Shown piece by piece: positions 41,978 through 50,333 of a stretch of DNA of 64,000 nt (position 1 is its first letter; each line of letters starts with the position of its first letter). The notes beneath the pieces are model-generated. The model saw only the letters and a program-made list of their open reading frames with translations, was not told where the DNA came from and ran no database searches. The stretch is from Ga0077560 sp046330435 (lineage in GTDB: Bacteria > Actinomycetota > Thermoleophilia > Miltoncostaeales > Miltoncostaeaceae): assembly GCA_046330435.1 (NCBI GenBank), contig JAXLST010000005.1, positions 434,001 through 498,000 on the forward strand, in the 5' to 3' direction. A program made the position numbers and the translations under genes.

Positions 41978-42406
41978 TCAGGCGGGGACGGCGCCGAGGT
42001 TGCGCAGCAGGCCCATCAGGTCGATGTGGTGGTGGATCTCCGCCACCCGCCCGTCCTCGGTGCGCATCCACAGCGTGGCCCGCGTCTCCCCGTACCGGCC
42101 GGTGGCCGGGAGGGTGCCGAGCGGCCCCTCCATGGCGCCGCGCTGCGTGCCCGTCCACATCACCTCCAGGGCCGTCCAGCCGTCACCGGACAGCTCGCGC
42201 TCGACCCTGCCGGTGAGGTCCGGGAACACCTCCTTCCAGCCGTGGCACAGGGCGAGGTACGCGGCCGCGCCCTCGAGCCGCCGGCCCGTGCCGGTCTCCT
42301 CGTAGACCATCCCGTCGGCCACGACCGACCGCAGTCGCTCCCAGTCGCCGTCGCCGAACGCCGCGATGAGCTCACGGCCCACGGACGTCGTGCCGGATGT
42401 GGTCAT
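41978..42406 (-). CDS. SnoaL-like (NTF2-fold) protein
   Basis: 142 aa from the ATG at 42406, with GGAGGAGGTGGGTG just upstream. Pattern of SnoaL-like polyketide cyclase/ester-cyclase proteins: LIAAFGDGDWERLRSVVADGMVYEETGTG, GAAAYLALCHGWKEVFPDL, WTGTQRGAMEGPLGTLPATG, ATLWMRTEDGRVAEIHHHIDLMGLLRNLG. Usual length ~140. In bacteria these are often of unknown substrate; no polyketide genes are nearby. Confidence 0.85.
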   Translation of the reverse strand: MTTSGTTSVGRELIAAFGDGDWERLRSVVADGMVYEETGTGRRLEGAAAYLALCHGWKEVFPDLTGRVERELSGDGWTALEVMWTGTQRGAMEGPLGTLPATGRYGETRATLWMRTEDGRVAEIHHHIDLMGLLRNLGAVPA

Positions 42407-42578
42407 CACCCACCTCCTCCGCGCGCCCGGCTCGCCCGCCGGGCGGGTTGCCGTCACCCCGACCCAACACCCGCCGGCGGGCGGGGGCATCCGGGCGCAA
42501 CGGGGCACGGCGTGGGGCTTCGCCCCCACCCGGGTCCGCCTCGGTGCCCCGCCGGAGGGCGGATCGCGCGGGGGCCCC

Positions 42579-42584
42579 TAGAAT
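42579..42584 (+). promoter_or_regulatory. -10 box TAGAAT, leaderless start
   Basis: TAGAAT is followed by 7 nt and the GTG at 42592; no Shine-Dalgarno. This is the best -10 match of the set. Confidence 0.55.
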
Positions 42585-42591
42585 CACCCCC

Positions 42592-43209
42592 GTGAGCCGT
42601 GTGATGCCACTCACCGGGGCGACCCGTGCGGACCTGCCGCCCTGCTGCGTGGACTGCGTGTTCTGGCAGCACCCCCGGGACGTGTGCGACTCCCGCACCA
42701 AGCACCGGTGGATGGGCGGCGTGGAGCGGTCGTTCGGCCCGTGGGGCCGGGTCGTGAACGACGGCGCCGACCTGCGCGGGATGATCCAGTACGGCCCCGC
42801 ACCCGCCTTCCCGCGCGCCCGTGTCCTGCCCGCCGGGCCGCCGGCCCGCGACGGGGCGCTCATCACCTGCGCGTACCTGGAGGGTGACGACCGGGTCGGC
42901 ACCTTCGAGCGGCTCCTGCTGGAGGCCCTGGCCGACCTCAAGGCCCGGGGCCTGCCGTCCGCCGACGCCTTCGCCCTGCGGTACTCCGACGACGTGTCCC
43001 TGGCGGAGCGGTTCACCGCCCACCAGACCCTCTTCGACCGCAGCTACCTGCAGCGGTTCGGCTTCCAGGCGGTGCGCGCCGACGGCCAGGTGTCGCTCAT
43101 GCGGCTCGACCTGGGCGGCCTGGAGAGCGACCCCGCACCCGGGGCGATCTCCCGCCTGCTCTCGCGCGTGCGGCCGCCCGTCCCCGCCATCCGCCCCGAG
43201 CCGGTCTGA
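42592..43209 (+). CDS. GNAT-like protein with N-terminal Cys motif
   Basis: 205 aa from the GTG at 42592. The N-terminus has LPPCCVDCVFWQHP, a CCxxCxFW knuckle I associate with an actinobacterial GNAT-like family whose members continue KxxW...GMIQYGPAPAFPRAR as here. The C-terminal half (ITCAYLEGDD, RLLLEALADLKARG, YLQRFGFQAVR) fits a GNAT fold core without a crisp RxxGxG acetyl-CoA site, so catalysis is doubtful. Substrate unknown. The next gene starts 8 nt downstream. Confidence 0.65.
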   Translation: MSRVMPLTGATRADLPPCCVDCVFWQHPRDVCDSRTKHRWMGGVERSFGPWGRVVNDGADLRGMIQYGPAPAFPRARVLPAGPPARDGALITCAYLEGDDRVGTFERLLLEALADLKARGLPSADAFALRYSDDVSLAERFTAHQTLFDRSYLQRFGFQAVRADGQVSLMRLDLGGLESDPAPGAISRLLSRVRPPVPAIRPEPV

Positions 43210-43217
43210 TCCCCGGG

Positions 43218-44276
43218 ATGCGGGCCATCCGTCTGGCGCTGTTCGCGTGCGCGGCAGCCATCGTCGCGCTGTTCCTGATCCCCGGCGCGGCGTCCGCCGC
43301 GACCCCCGAGGACGCACGGATCATCGCCGCCCTGTCGACGGGCTCGGTGTACGCGAGCCGCGGGCAGATGGGGGACTTCGCCGGCGACATCGAGCAGCGG
43401 CTCGCGGCGAAGACCGCGGAGCTCCGCAAGCGCGGGTACGACGTCAAGCTCGCCCTCGTGCCGCCCATCTCGGGCGAGGACCCCTTCACGTACGCGGGCC
43501 GCATCCGCGCACGCCTCGGCTTCGAGGGCACCCTGGTGGTCACCACCCCCACGGGGCCGGCGGGCGCCGCCGGGCCGCGCAGCGCCGACAGCCTGCGCGG
43601 CGCGTTCCTGGCCGGCAAGGTCGACGACATCAGCAGCCCCACCCAGCGGCTCATCGCGGCGTCCGAGATCGCCCTCCCGCCGCCGCCGTCCACCCGCTCC
43701 GGCATCCGGGAGCTCCTGGTCCTCATCGGCCTCACCCTGCTGGGCGGGGCGTGGGCCATCTCGTGGGGCCTGCGCCGGGAGCAGCGCAAGGCCCGGGCCA
43801 CGGCGGCCGAGACCCGCGCCCGCCTGCGCGTGTGCCTGGACGCCGTCGCGGCGCGCATCGGGATCCTCGACGACGGCGGCGAGCTGCCGCCCCGCGCGGC
43901 GGACCTGCTGGCCGGCGCCCGCGCCGACCACGACGAGGCGTCCGCCGCGGTGGCCGGCAACGCGCCGGACGACCACGACCGCGCCCTGCTGCGCGTGCGC
44001 CGTGCGCTGGAGCGCATCCAGACCGCGGGCGACGACCTGGGCAAGCCCATGCCCATGGACAACCCCTTCGCCGGGCTGTGCTCGGTGGACCCCGCCCACG
44101 GGCCGGCGTTCGCCGTGGCGCGGCTGGACGGCCGGCCGCAGCCGGTCCCCGTGTGCGACGCGTGCCGGGCGAGGGTGGACGCCGGGGAGATCCCGAAGCG
44201 GCGCCTCATCCCGGTCGCGGGCCGCCCCGTCCCGTTCGACGAGGCGGACATCCGCTTCCCCTCCCTGCCGGACTGA
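43218..44276 (+). CDS. Exported single-TM protein with C-terminal Cys pair, unknown function
   Basis: 352 aa. Signal peptide 1-25 (LALFACAAAIVALFLIPGAASA). Residues 28-145 form an extracytoplasmic domain (TPEDARIIAALSTGSVYASRG, RLAAKTAELRKRGYDVKLALVPP) that resembles TPM-type domains only loosely. One TM at about 165-185 (LLVLIGLTLLGGAWAISWGL). A cytoplasmic helical region (190-275) is followed by GLCSVDPAHG and VPVCDACRARVDAG, probably a zinc ribbon. It overlaps no gene but is 8 nt after the GNAT-like gene. Confidence 0.65.
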   Translation: MRAIRLALFACAAAIVALFLIPGAASAATPEDARIIAALSTGSVYASRGQMGDFAGDIEQRLAAKTAELRKRGYDVKLALVPPISGEDPFTYAGRIRARLGFEGTLVVTTPTGPAGAAGPRSADSLRGAFLAGKVDDISSPTQRLIAASEIALPPPPSTRSGIRELLVLIGLTLLGGAWAISWGLRREQRKARATAAETRARLRVCLDAVAARIGILDDGGELPPRAADLLAGARADHDEASAAVAGNAPDDHDRALLRVRRALERIQTAGDDLGKPMPMDNPFAGLCSVDPAHGPAFAVARLDGRPQPVPVCDACRARVDAGEIPKRRLIPVAGRPVPFDEADIRFPSLPD

Positions 44277-44279
44277 CCC

Positions 44280-45554
44280 CTACTTCGGGATGAGCTCCCC
44301 CTCCGGCATGCCGGACATGGAGGAGTCCGCGTCCCACGTCGCGCCGAGCCGCTGCCGGCCCGGGATGAGCGCCACGTCCTGGTAGGTCGAGGCGGCCAGG
44401 TCCTGACGCGTCCACGAGGGCGCGCCGGGGAGCCGCGTATAGGCGTAGTGCTCGTCCGGGGCGGGGCCGGGGTTGATCTCCGCGATGATCGCGATCCTGC
44501 CGTTCTCCGCCGCCGCGATGCCCTCGACGCCCGCGAGCTGCTGGACGTCGTCGGTGACGATGCGCGCGACCTCCGCCGGGGCGGTCCACGTGGAGGAGCC
44601 GGGCGCGAGCTCGGCCTCCATGAGGCGCTCCGTCCCCTCGGTGACCGTCTCCGTCCACGCGTGCAGGACCGTGCCCCGGGGGCTGAGCCCCGACACGCCG
44701 TCCGGAACGCCCGGCGCGGCGCGCCACGTCGTGGCACCCGCGTCCAGCACGTGGATGCGCGGCTCGGGGACCGGATCGAAGGAGAACCCGTAGGCCGGGT
44801 TCCGGCCGATCTGCACCACCGCCGCGCCGCGCCGGTTCATCGTCACCAGCTGCGGGAAGGGGGCGCCGAAGCTGCCGGACGGCACCAGCGTGCGCGTGGG
44901 CGACCAGGTGCCGGAGGCGGGTGTCCAGATCGCGGCCAGCACGGCCTGCTGCGGTCCGAGCGGTCCCTGCGTCCAGGCGGCGACGACCCGCCCCGATCCC
45001 TCGGAGACCGCGACGCGCATGGCCGAGCGACCGGCCGCGAGGCCCGGCAGCGGCACGGCGCGCCACGCACCCGAGGCCGAGCGCACGGCGACCGTGGCAC
45101 TTGACGCGTCACCCAGCACGAGCACCACGCGGCGTCCCGCGACGCCCCCGGCGAGCACGCGCCTGCGCGGGAACGACGCCGGCAGGACCTCGGTGCGGAA
45201 CTGACCGCCGCGGCGCAGGGACACGCGCACCCGTCCGCCGCGGCTCCACGCCACGAAATCGGGGCCCCCGCCGTCGGCGAGGCGCGCGAGCTGCAGCGCG
45301 CCGGTGCCCAGCAGCACGCCGGCGTCGCGCGAGCGGAACCCCTGCAGCGTGCGCGTGGACGCCCATACGCCCCGGCGCTTCGCGACGGTGCGCTCGTAGG
45401 CGACGATCGCGCGGCCGTTGACGTCGAGGTCGACGGAGAGGGCGCCGGCCTGCTCCTCGGTGCCGGGCGTGATCACGACGGCCTGCGCCGCCGCGGGAAT
45501 GGCGAGCCCGGAAACGCGGCGAGCGCGACAAGGCCGGGGAACGTCGCATCGCAT
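44280..45554 (-). CDS. Probable secreted beta-propeller-like protein, signal peptide frameshifted
   Basis: 424 aa from the ATG at 45554 (AAAGGAG just upstream). Residues 25-424 repeat units of the type WxxGRVVAAWTQGP, RGAAVVQIGRNP, RGTVLHAWTE, ENGRIAIIAE, each followed by a Ser/Thr-Trp element: a sialidase/propeller-like beta-repeat protein of unknown function. In the current frame the N-terminus reads MRCDVPRPCRARRVSGLAIPAAAQA, lacking a hydrophobic core; the neighbouring frame over the same bases reads TFPGLVALAAF. Two nearby indels between about 45510 and 45545 would restore a normal signal peptide ending AIPAAAQA. Confidence 0.7.
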   Translation of the reverse strand: MRCDVPRPCRARRVSGLAIPAAAQAVVITPGTEEQAGALSVDLDVNGRAIVAYERTVAKRRGVWASTRTLQGFRSRDAGVLLGTGALQLARLADGGGPDFVAWSRGGRVRVSLRRGGQFRTEVLPASFPRRRVLAGGVAGRRVVLVLGDASSATVAVRSASGAWRAVPLPGLAAGRSAMRVAVSEGSGRVVAAWTQGPLGPQQAVLAAIWTPASGTWSPTRTLVPSGSFGAPFPQLVTMNRRGAAVVQIGRNPAYGFSFDPVPEPRIHVLDAGATTWRAAPGVPDGVSGLSPRGTVLHAWTETVTEGTERLMEAELAPGSSTWTAPAEVARIVTDDVQQLAGVEGIAAAENGRIAIIAEINPGPAPDEHYAYTRLPGAPSWTRQDLAASTYQDVALIPGRQRLGATWDADSSMSGMPEGELIPK

Positions 45555-45647
45555 CTCCTTTGCGGGTGGTGATGCGACCGACGGTATGGCGGTCCCCCGG
45601 GCGGGACCAGCCCGCCCAGGGGTACCGGGAGCTGACCCCCTCGGGGT

Positions 45648-46655
45648 CTAGAGCCAGCCCTTGGTGACCAGCGACTCCGCGATCTGCACGGCGTTGGTCG
45701 CCGCGCCCTTGCGCAGGTTGTCGGACGACAACCACAGCGCCAGGCCGCGCGGGTGGGAAAGGTCCTCCCGGATCCGTCCCACGAGCACCTCGTCCCGGCC
45801 GGAGGCGAGCCGCGGCAGCGGGTAGACCTTCTGGTCGGGCTCGTCCATCAGCACCACGCCGGGGGCGGCCATGAGCAGCTCCCGCGCCTGCTGGGCGGTG
45901 ATCTTGTCGCGCGTCTCGATCTGGATCGACTCGGAGTGCCCGTTCAGGACCGGCACCCGCACGCAGGTCGCGCTCACCGCGAGGTCGGGCATGCCGAGCA
46001 TCTTCTTGGTCTCGTTGATGACCTTGGTCTCCTCGTCGGAGTACCCGGTGTCCTCGAACGGGCCGATGTGCGGCAGGGCGTTGAACGCGATGGGGTGGGG
46101 GTACACCGACGGCTCGGGCTCGTCGCCGGCGAGGAACCCGGCGGCCTGCGCCCGCAGCTCCTCGATGGCGGCGGCGCCGGTGCCCGACACCGCCTGGTAG
46201 CTGCTCACGATGACCCGCTCCAGGCCCACGGCGTCGGCGATGGGCTTGAGCGCCACCACCAGCGGGGCGGCCACGCAGTTCGGGTTCGCGATGATCCCCT
46301 TGTGCGCCTGGATGGCGTCCTCGTTCACCTCGGGGACCACCAGCGGGACGTCCGGGAACATCCGGAAGTACGAGGAGTTGTCCACGACCACCGCGCCGGC
46401 CTCCACCGCGGCGGGGGCGAAGTCCCGGGACCGGCTGCCGCCGGCCGAGAACAGCGCGATCTGGATGCCCTCGAAGCTGTCCTCCGTGAGCTCCTGCACC
46501 GTGAACGGCTTGCCGAGGTAGTCGATGGTCTTCCCGGCGCTGCGGGCGCTGGCGAGCGGCCGCAGCTCGCGGACGGGGAAGCCCCGCTCCTCCAGCACGC
46601 GGAGCATGGTGGTGCCGACGGCGCCGGTGGCGCCCACGACGGCGACGTCAAACAT
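45648..46655 (-). CDS. asd: Aspartate-semialdehyde dehydrogenase
   Basis: 335 aa. VAVVGATGAVGTTMLRVLEERGFPVREL (4-31) binds NADP; SAGGSRSRDFAP; catalytic Cys127 in IIANPNCVAAPLVVALKP; SSYQAVSGTGAAAIEEL; ATCVRVPVLNGHSESI with the catalytic His. It reduces aspartyl phosphate to the semialdehyde for lysine/DAP, threonine and methionine. Its start overlaps the lysC stop by 8 nt, so the two are one unit. Confidence 0.96.
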   Translation of the reverse strand: MFDVAVVGATGAVGTTMLRVLEERGFPVRELRPLASARSAGKTIDYLGKPFTVQELTEDSFEGIQIALFSAGGSRSRDFAPAAVEAGAVVVDNSSYFRMFPDVPLVVPEVNEDAIQAHKGIIANPNCVAAPLVVALKPIADAVGLERVIVSSYQAVSGTGAAAIEELRAQAAGFLAGDEPEPSVYPHPIAFNALPHIGPFEDTGYSDEETKVINETKKMLGMPDLAVSATCVRVPVLNGHSESIQIETRDKITAQQARELLMAAPGVVLMDEPDQKVYPLPRLASGRDEVLVGRIREDLSHPRGLALWLSSDNLRKGAATNAVQIAESLVTKGWL

Positions 46656-47877
46656 TGCCCCTCCGCGCGGCCTCGGAGGCCAGGTCGAACGCGTCGTGCA
46701 GGGCGCGCACGGCCCGCTCCACGTCGCGGCGGTTGATCACGACGGTGATGCGGATCGTCGAGGTGTCGATCATCTGGATGTTGATGTCCCGCTCCGCGAG
46801 GACGCGGAACATCTTCGCGGCGATCCCGGGGTTCGACTTCATCCCGGCGCCCACCAGCGTGACCTTGCCGATCTGGTCGTCGGCGGACACCTGGTCGAAC
46901 TCCAGGGTGCCGCGGGCGGCCTCCAGCGCGTCCATCGCCCGGCTCAGCTCGTCGAGCGGCACGGTGAACGACAGGTCCGCGCGGCCGTCGACGCCCATGT
47001 TCTGGATGATGGTGTCCACGTTGATCAGCGCGTCGGCGAGGGCCGTGAAGATCGTGGCGGCGATACCCGGCTGGTCGCGGACGCCGGTGATCGTGATCTT
47101 GGCCTCGTCGCTCTTGTGCGCGATGCCGGACACGATGGCCTGCTCCATGTCGGGTGTCTCCTTGATGATCCAGGTGCCCTCGTCCGGCTGGAACGAGGAG
47201 CGCACGTGAAGGGGGACGTCGTAGTTCCGGGCGAACTCCACGGACCGCAGCGCGAGGACCTTGGAGCCCATCGCGGCCATCTCCAGCATCTCCTCGTGGG
47301 TGATGCGGGGCAGCTTCACCGCACCCGGCTCGATGCGCGGGTCGGCGGTGAACACGCCGGTGACGTCGGTGTAGATCTCGCAGACGTCCGCGTCGAGGGC
47401 CGCCGCGAGCGCCACCGCGGTGGTGTCGCTGCCGCCGCGCCCGAGGGTCGTGACGTTGCGGTCCTCCATGGACATGCCCTGGAACCCGGCGACCAGGACG
47501 ATGTGGCCCGTGTCGATGGACTCGCGCAGGCGGTCCGCGCGGATCTCGACGATGCGCGCCTTGGTGTGGGCGCTGTCGGTGAGGATGCCGGCCTGGGAGC
47601 CGGTGAACGACTCGGCCTGATGCCCCAGGTCGTGCAGCGCCATGGCCATGAGCGCGCACGAGATGCGCTCCCCAGTGGAGAGGAGCATGTCCATCTCACG
47701 GGGGTCCGGCCGGTCGCTGATCTCGGACGCGAGCGCCACGAGGCCGTCGGTGGTCTTGCCCCGGGCGGACACCACCGCGACGACGTCGTCGCCCGACTCC
47801 TTCGCCGCGGCGATGCGCCGGGCGACGTTCTGGATCTTCTCCGCGTCGGCGACGGAGCTGCCGCCGAACTTCATCAC
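46648..47877 (-). CDS. lysC: Aspartokinase
   Basis: 409 aa. KFGGSSVADAEKI (3-15) and TTLGRGGSDTTAVALAAAL form the kinase site; TADPRIEPGAVKLPRITHEEMLEMA follows; two ACT domains end the protein (ITITGVRDQPGIAATIF, VTLVGAGMKSNPGIAAKMF), the sites of lysine/threonine feedback. GTG (47877) and ATG (47874) are 18-21 nt from a perfect AGGAGG (47896-47901), too far; an ATC at 47889 (6 nt) or CTG at 47883 fits better and would give MGLRVMKFGG or MRVMKFGG. The start is therefore uncertain by a few codons. Confidence 0.95.
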   Translation of the reverse strand: MMKFGGSSVADAEKIQNVARRIAAAKESGDDVVAVVSARGKTTDGLVALASEISDRPDPREMDMLLSTGERISCALMAMALHDLGHQAESFTGSQAGILTDSAHTKARIVEIRADRLRESIDTGHIVLVAGFQGMSMEDRNVTTLGRGGSDTTAVALAAALDADVCEIYTDVTGVFTADPRIEPGAVKLPRITHEEMLEMAAMGSKVLALRSVEFARNYDVPLHVRSSFQPDEGTWIIKETPDMEQAIVSGIAHKSDEAKITITGVRDQPGIAATIFTALADALINVDTIIQNMGVDGRADLSFTVPLDELSRAMDALEAARGTLEFDQVSADDQIGKVTLVGAGMKSNPGIAAKMFRVLAERDINIQMIDTSTIRITVVINRRDVERAVRALHDAFDLASEAARRGNV

Positions 47878-47928
47878 GCGCAGGCCGATGACCGTCCTCC
47901 TGTATCCGGTGGTCGGGCCAGCGAACGA

Positions 47929-47934
47929 GTCTAG
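47929..47934 (-). promoter_or_regulatory. -10 box TAGACT for lysC-asd
   Basis: TAGACT on the minus strand would start a transcript near 47922, giving a ~25-nt leader that contains the AGGAGG at 47896-47901. Confidence 0.45.
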
Positions 47935-47944
47935 CGGCCGGGGT

Positions 47945-47983
47945 TCACCGGGGAGCCCCCCGTGGGAGGGGGCGCCCCGGTGA
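47945..47983 (-). terminator. Terminator between chemoreceptor and lysC
   Basis: A long hairpin: TCACCGGGG with CCCCGGTGA outside, GCCCCC with GGGGGC inside, one A/G mismatch between. It follows the chemoreceptor stop (47995) and precedes the lysC promoter. Confidence 0.6.
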
Positions 47984-47994
47984 GGTGACGGTGG

Positions 47995-49173
47995 TCAGTC
48001 CGCCGGGGTGAAGCGCTCCACCAGCTGGGTGAGGCGCTCTGCGGTGACGGCGAGGCTCTCGCTGGTGCTCGCCACCTCCGTGGAGGCCCGGCTGGTCTCC
48101 TGCGTGGAGGCGGCGATCTCCCCAGTGGCGCGGCGGGTCTCGGCGGCGACGTCGGAGAGGTCGCCGGTGGCCCGGGCCATCCCGTCGACGCGCGTCGCGG
48201 TGTCGGCGACCGCCGCGGCGAGCTGCGTGAAGGCCGACCGGGTCTGCTCCGCCGTGGAGGTCGCCCCCTCGGCGAGCTTGCGCACCTCCTCGGCGACCAC
48301 GGCGAAGCCGCGGCCGGCGTCGCCGGCGCGGGCCGCCTCGATGGAGGCGTTGAGCGCCAGCAGGTTCGTCTGGGCGGCGATGCCGGTGATCTCGTCGGTG
48401 AGGGTGACCCCCCGGTCCGCGACGGTCCGGGCGGCCGATGACAGCTCGACGGCCTCGCCGCAGAGCCGTGCCGTGTCGCCCACCATCTCCGCCTGCTGGT
48501 CGGCGGCCTGGGCGACGGCGTCCATCGACGTGGCGATCTGCGTGACCGCGGCGCCCGCCTCCTGCGCCGTCGCCGCCATCTCCTCGGACGAGGCGGCCAC
48601 CGCCGTCGCGGTCTGCCGCACCTCCTGGATCACGTGGGAGAGCTGCTGCCGCATCGTGTTGTAGTCGCGGATCCCGCCCTGCGCGCCGGCGAGCATGCGG
48701 TTGAACGTCTCGGCGAGCGTGCCGAGTGCCGCGCCGGGCCGGGTGGTGATGGGGTCGGTCACGGGTGTCGCGCTGACCCGGAGGTCCCCCTCGGTGACCG
48801 CGGTGAGTCCGCGGCCGAGGTCGGCGAGGCAGTTGTCGGTCACCGAATCCAGCGCCGCCTGGAGCCGGTCGAGGGCCGACAGGTCCCCCAGCCGCGCGGC
48901 GTACTGCTCGCGCATCGCGTTGTACGCCGTCACCGACGCCTGCACGCGGCGGATCAGGTCGTTCATCTGCGCGGCCAGCGCGGCGTTCGGGTCGTTGGGC
49001 GGAAGCCCGTCGATCAACGTCGTCACCGGCTCCACGCGGTGCGTGAGGTCACCGCGCTCGAAGGCCTCCAGCGCCCCGGTGAGCCCCGCCAGGCAGTGGT
49101 CGTTGAGGCTGTCCATGCGCGCGCCGATCTCATGCAGCGCGGCGCTGCGGCCCCTCCGCCCGAGTCCGTTCAT
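47995..49173 (-). CDS. Soluble methyl-accepting chemotaxis protein 1
   Basis: 392 aa from the ATG at 49173 (GGAGGGG 5 nt upstream). No TM helix. Two N-terminal HAMP-like units, each opening with a DSLNDHCLAGL/DSVTDNCLADL motif and ending GDLxxxVxPVT (about 20-60 and 105-150). The signalling domain (175-392) has the invariant hairpin tip DEITGIAAQTNLLALNASIEAARAGDAGRGFAVVAEEVRKLAE. It should couple to CheA/CheW, which are not in this window. Conserved Cys in each unit could sense redox or a ligand, but this is inference. It is one of three tandem paralogs. Confidence 0.92.
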   Translation of the reverse strand: MNGLGRRGRSAALHEIGARMDSLNDHCLAGLTGALEAFERGDLTHRVEPVTTLIDGLPPNDPNAALAAQMNDLIRRVQASVTAYNAMREQYAARLGDLSALDRLQAALDSVTDNCLADLGRGLTAVTEGDLRVSATPVTDPITTRPGAALGTLAETFNRMLAGAQGGIRDYNTMRQQLSHVIQEVRQTATAVAASSEEMAATAQEAGAAVTQIATSMDAVAQAADQQAEMVGDTARLCGEAVELSSAARTVADRGVTLTDEITGIAAQTNLLALNASIEAARAGDAGRGFAVVAEEVRKLAEGATSTAEQTRSAFTQLAAAVADTATRVDGMARATGDLSDVAAETRRATGEIAASTQETSRASTEVASTSESLAVTAERLTQLVERFTPAD

Positions 49174-49301
49174 GCCATCCCCTCCGGTTCCATCCCATGG
49201 ACCGTGCATCAGATGGATCGGCGTGGGGAACCCGCAGCTGAGATCCGGGGGAAGCCGCTGTCGAGGGTGCGTCCCTCAGCCGGGACGCACCCTCGACATC
49301 C

Positions 49302-50221
49302 TCACTCGCCGGCTGGCGTGAAGCGCTCCACCAGCTGGGTGAGCCGCTCGGCGGTGACGGCGAGGTGCTCGCTGCTGCCGGCCACCTCCGCCGACGCCCG
49401 GCTGGTCTCCTGCGTGGACGCGGCGATCTCGCTGGTCGCGCGCCGCGTCTCGGCGGCCGCCTGGGTGAGCTCCTCGGTCGCGCGGGACATGCCGTCGACG
49501 CGCTCGGCGGTGTCCCCGACGGCCCCGCGAGCTGGGTGAAGGCCCGGCGGGTCTGCTCGGCGGTGGACGCGGCGCCCTCGGCGAGCTTGCGCACCTCGTC
49601 GGCGACCACCGCGAACCCGCGGCCGGCGTCGCCGGCGCGCGCCGCCTCGATGGATGCATTCAGGGCCAGGAGGTTGGTCTGGGCGGCGATCGCGGTGATC
49701 TGGTCGGTGAGCGAGACCCCGTGGTCGGCGACCTCGCGGGCGCGCGCCGCCAGCTCCACCGCCTCCCCGCACAGCCGGGCCGTGTCGCCCACCATCTGGT
49801 CCTGCCGCTCCGCGGTCTGGGCGACCGAATCCATCGAGGTGGCGATCTGGGTGACCGCCGCCCCCGTCTCCTCCGCGGTGGCGGCCATCTCCTCGGACGA
49901 CGCGGCCACGGCGCCGGCGGTCTGCCGCACCTCGACGATGAGGTCGGAGAACTGGCTGCGCATCGCGTTGTACGCGGCCACCGACGCCTGCACGTGGTGG
50001 ATCAGGTCGTTGATCCGCTCGATGAGCGCGGCGTCCGGGTCCTCCGGCGCGACGCCCTCGATGAGCGTGGTGACCGGCTCCACGGTGTGCGTGAGGTCGC
50101 CGCGCTCGAACGCCTGCAGGGCGTCGGACAGGTCGCGGAGGCAGTGCTCGTTGAGGCTGTCCACACGGGCGGCGATCTCCCCGAGGGCGGCGCTGCGGCC
50201 GCGTCGTGCGAGTACGTTCAT
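49302..50221 (-). pseudogene. Soluble methyl-accepting chemotaxis protein 2, frameshifted
   Basis: About 306 aa if repaired. One HAMP-like unit (DSLNEHCLRDL, GDLTHTVEPVTTLI) and the full tip AIAAQTNLLALNASIEAARAGDAGRGFAVVADEVRKLAEGA. After FTQLA the reading frame turns to GPSGTPPSAS, a Pro/Arg-rich readthrough, whereas the next frame continues AVGDTAERVDGMSRATEEL...TQLVERFTPAGE, matching the end of receptor 1. The G-run at 49523-49526 (GCGGGGCC on the coding strand) is one G short. It may be a real pseudogene or a homopolymer sequencing error. It lacks the second HAMP-like unit of its paralogs. Confidence 0.85.
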
Positions 50222-50333
50222 CGTTCCTCCGACTCGATCCCGTGCAGTGGGGAGGGGATCGGCCGGAGGCGGTGCCGGCTAGGGATCTGTAGAGCTTATG
50301 TCGAGTGTTTATCCATGCCGGCCCGTGATGGCG

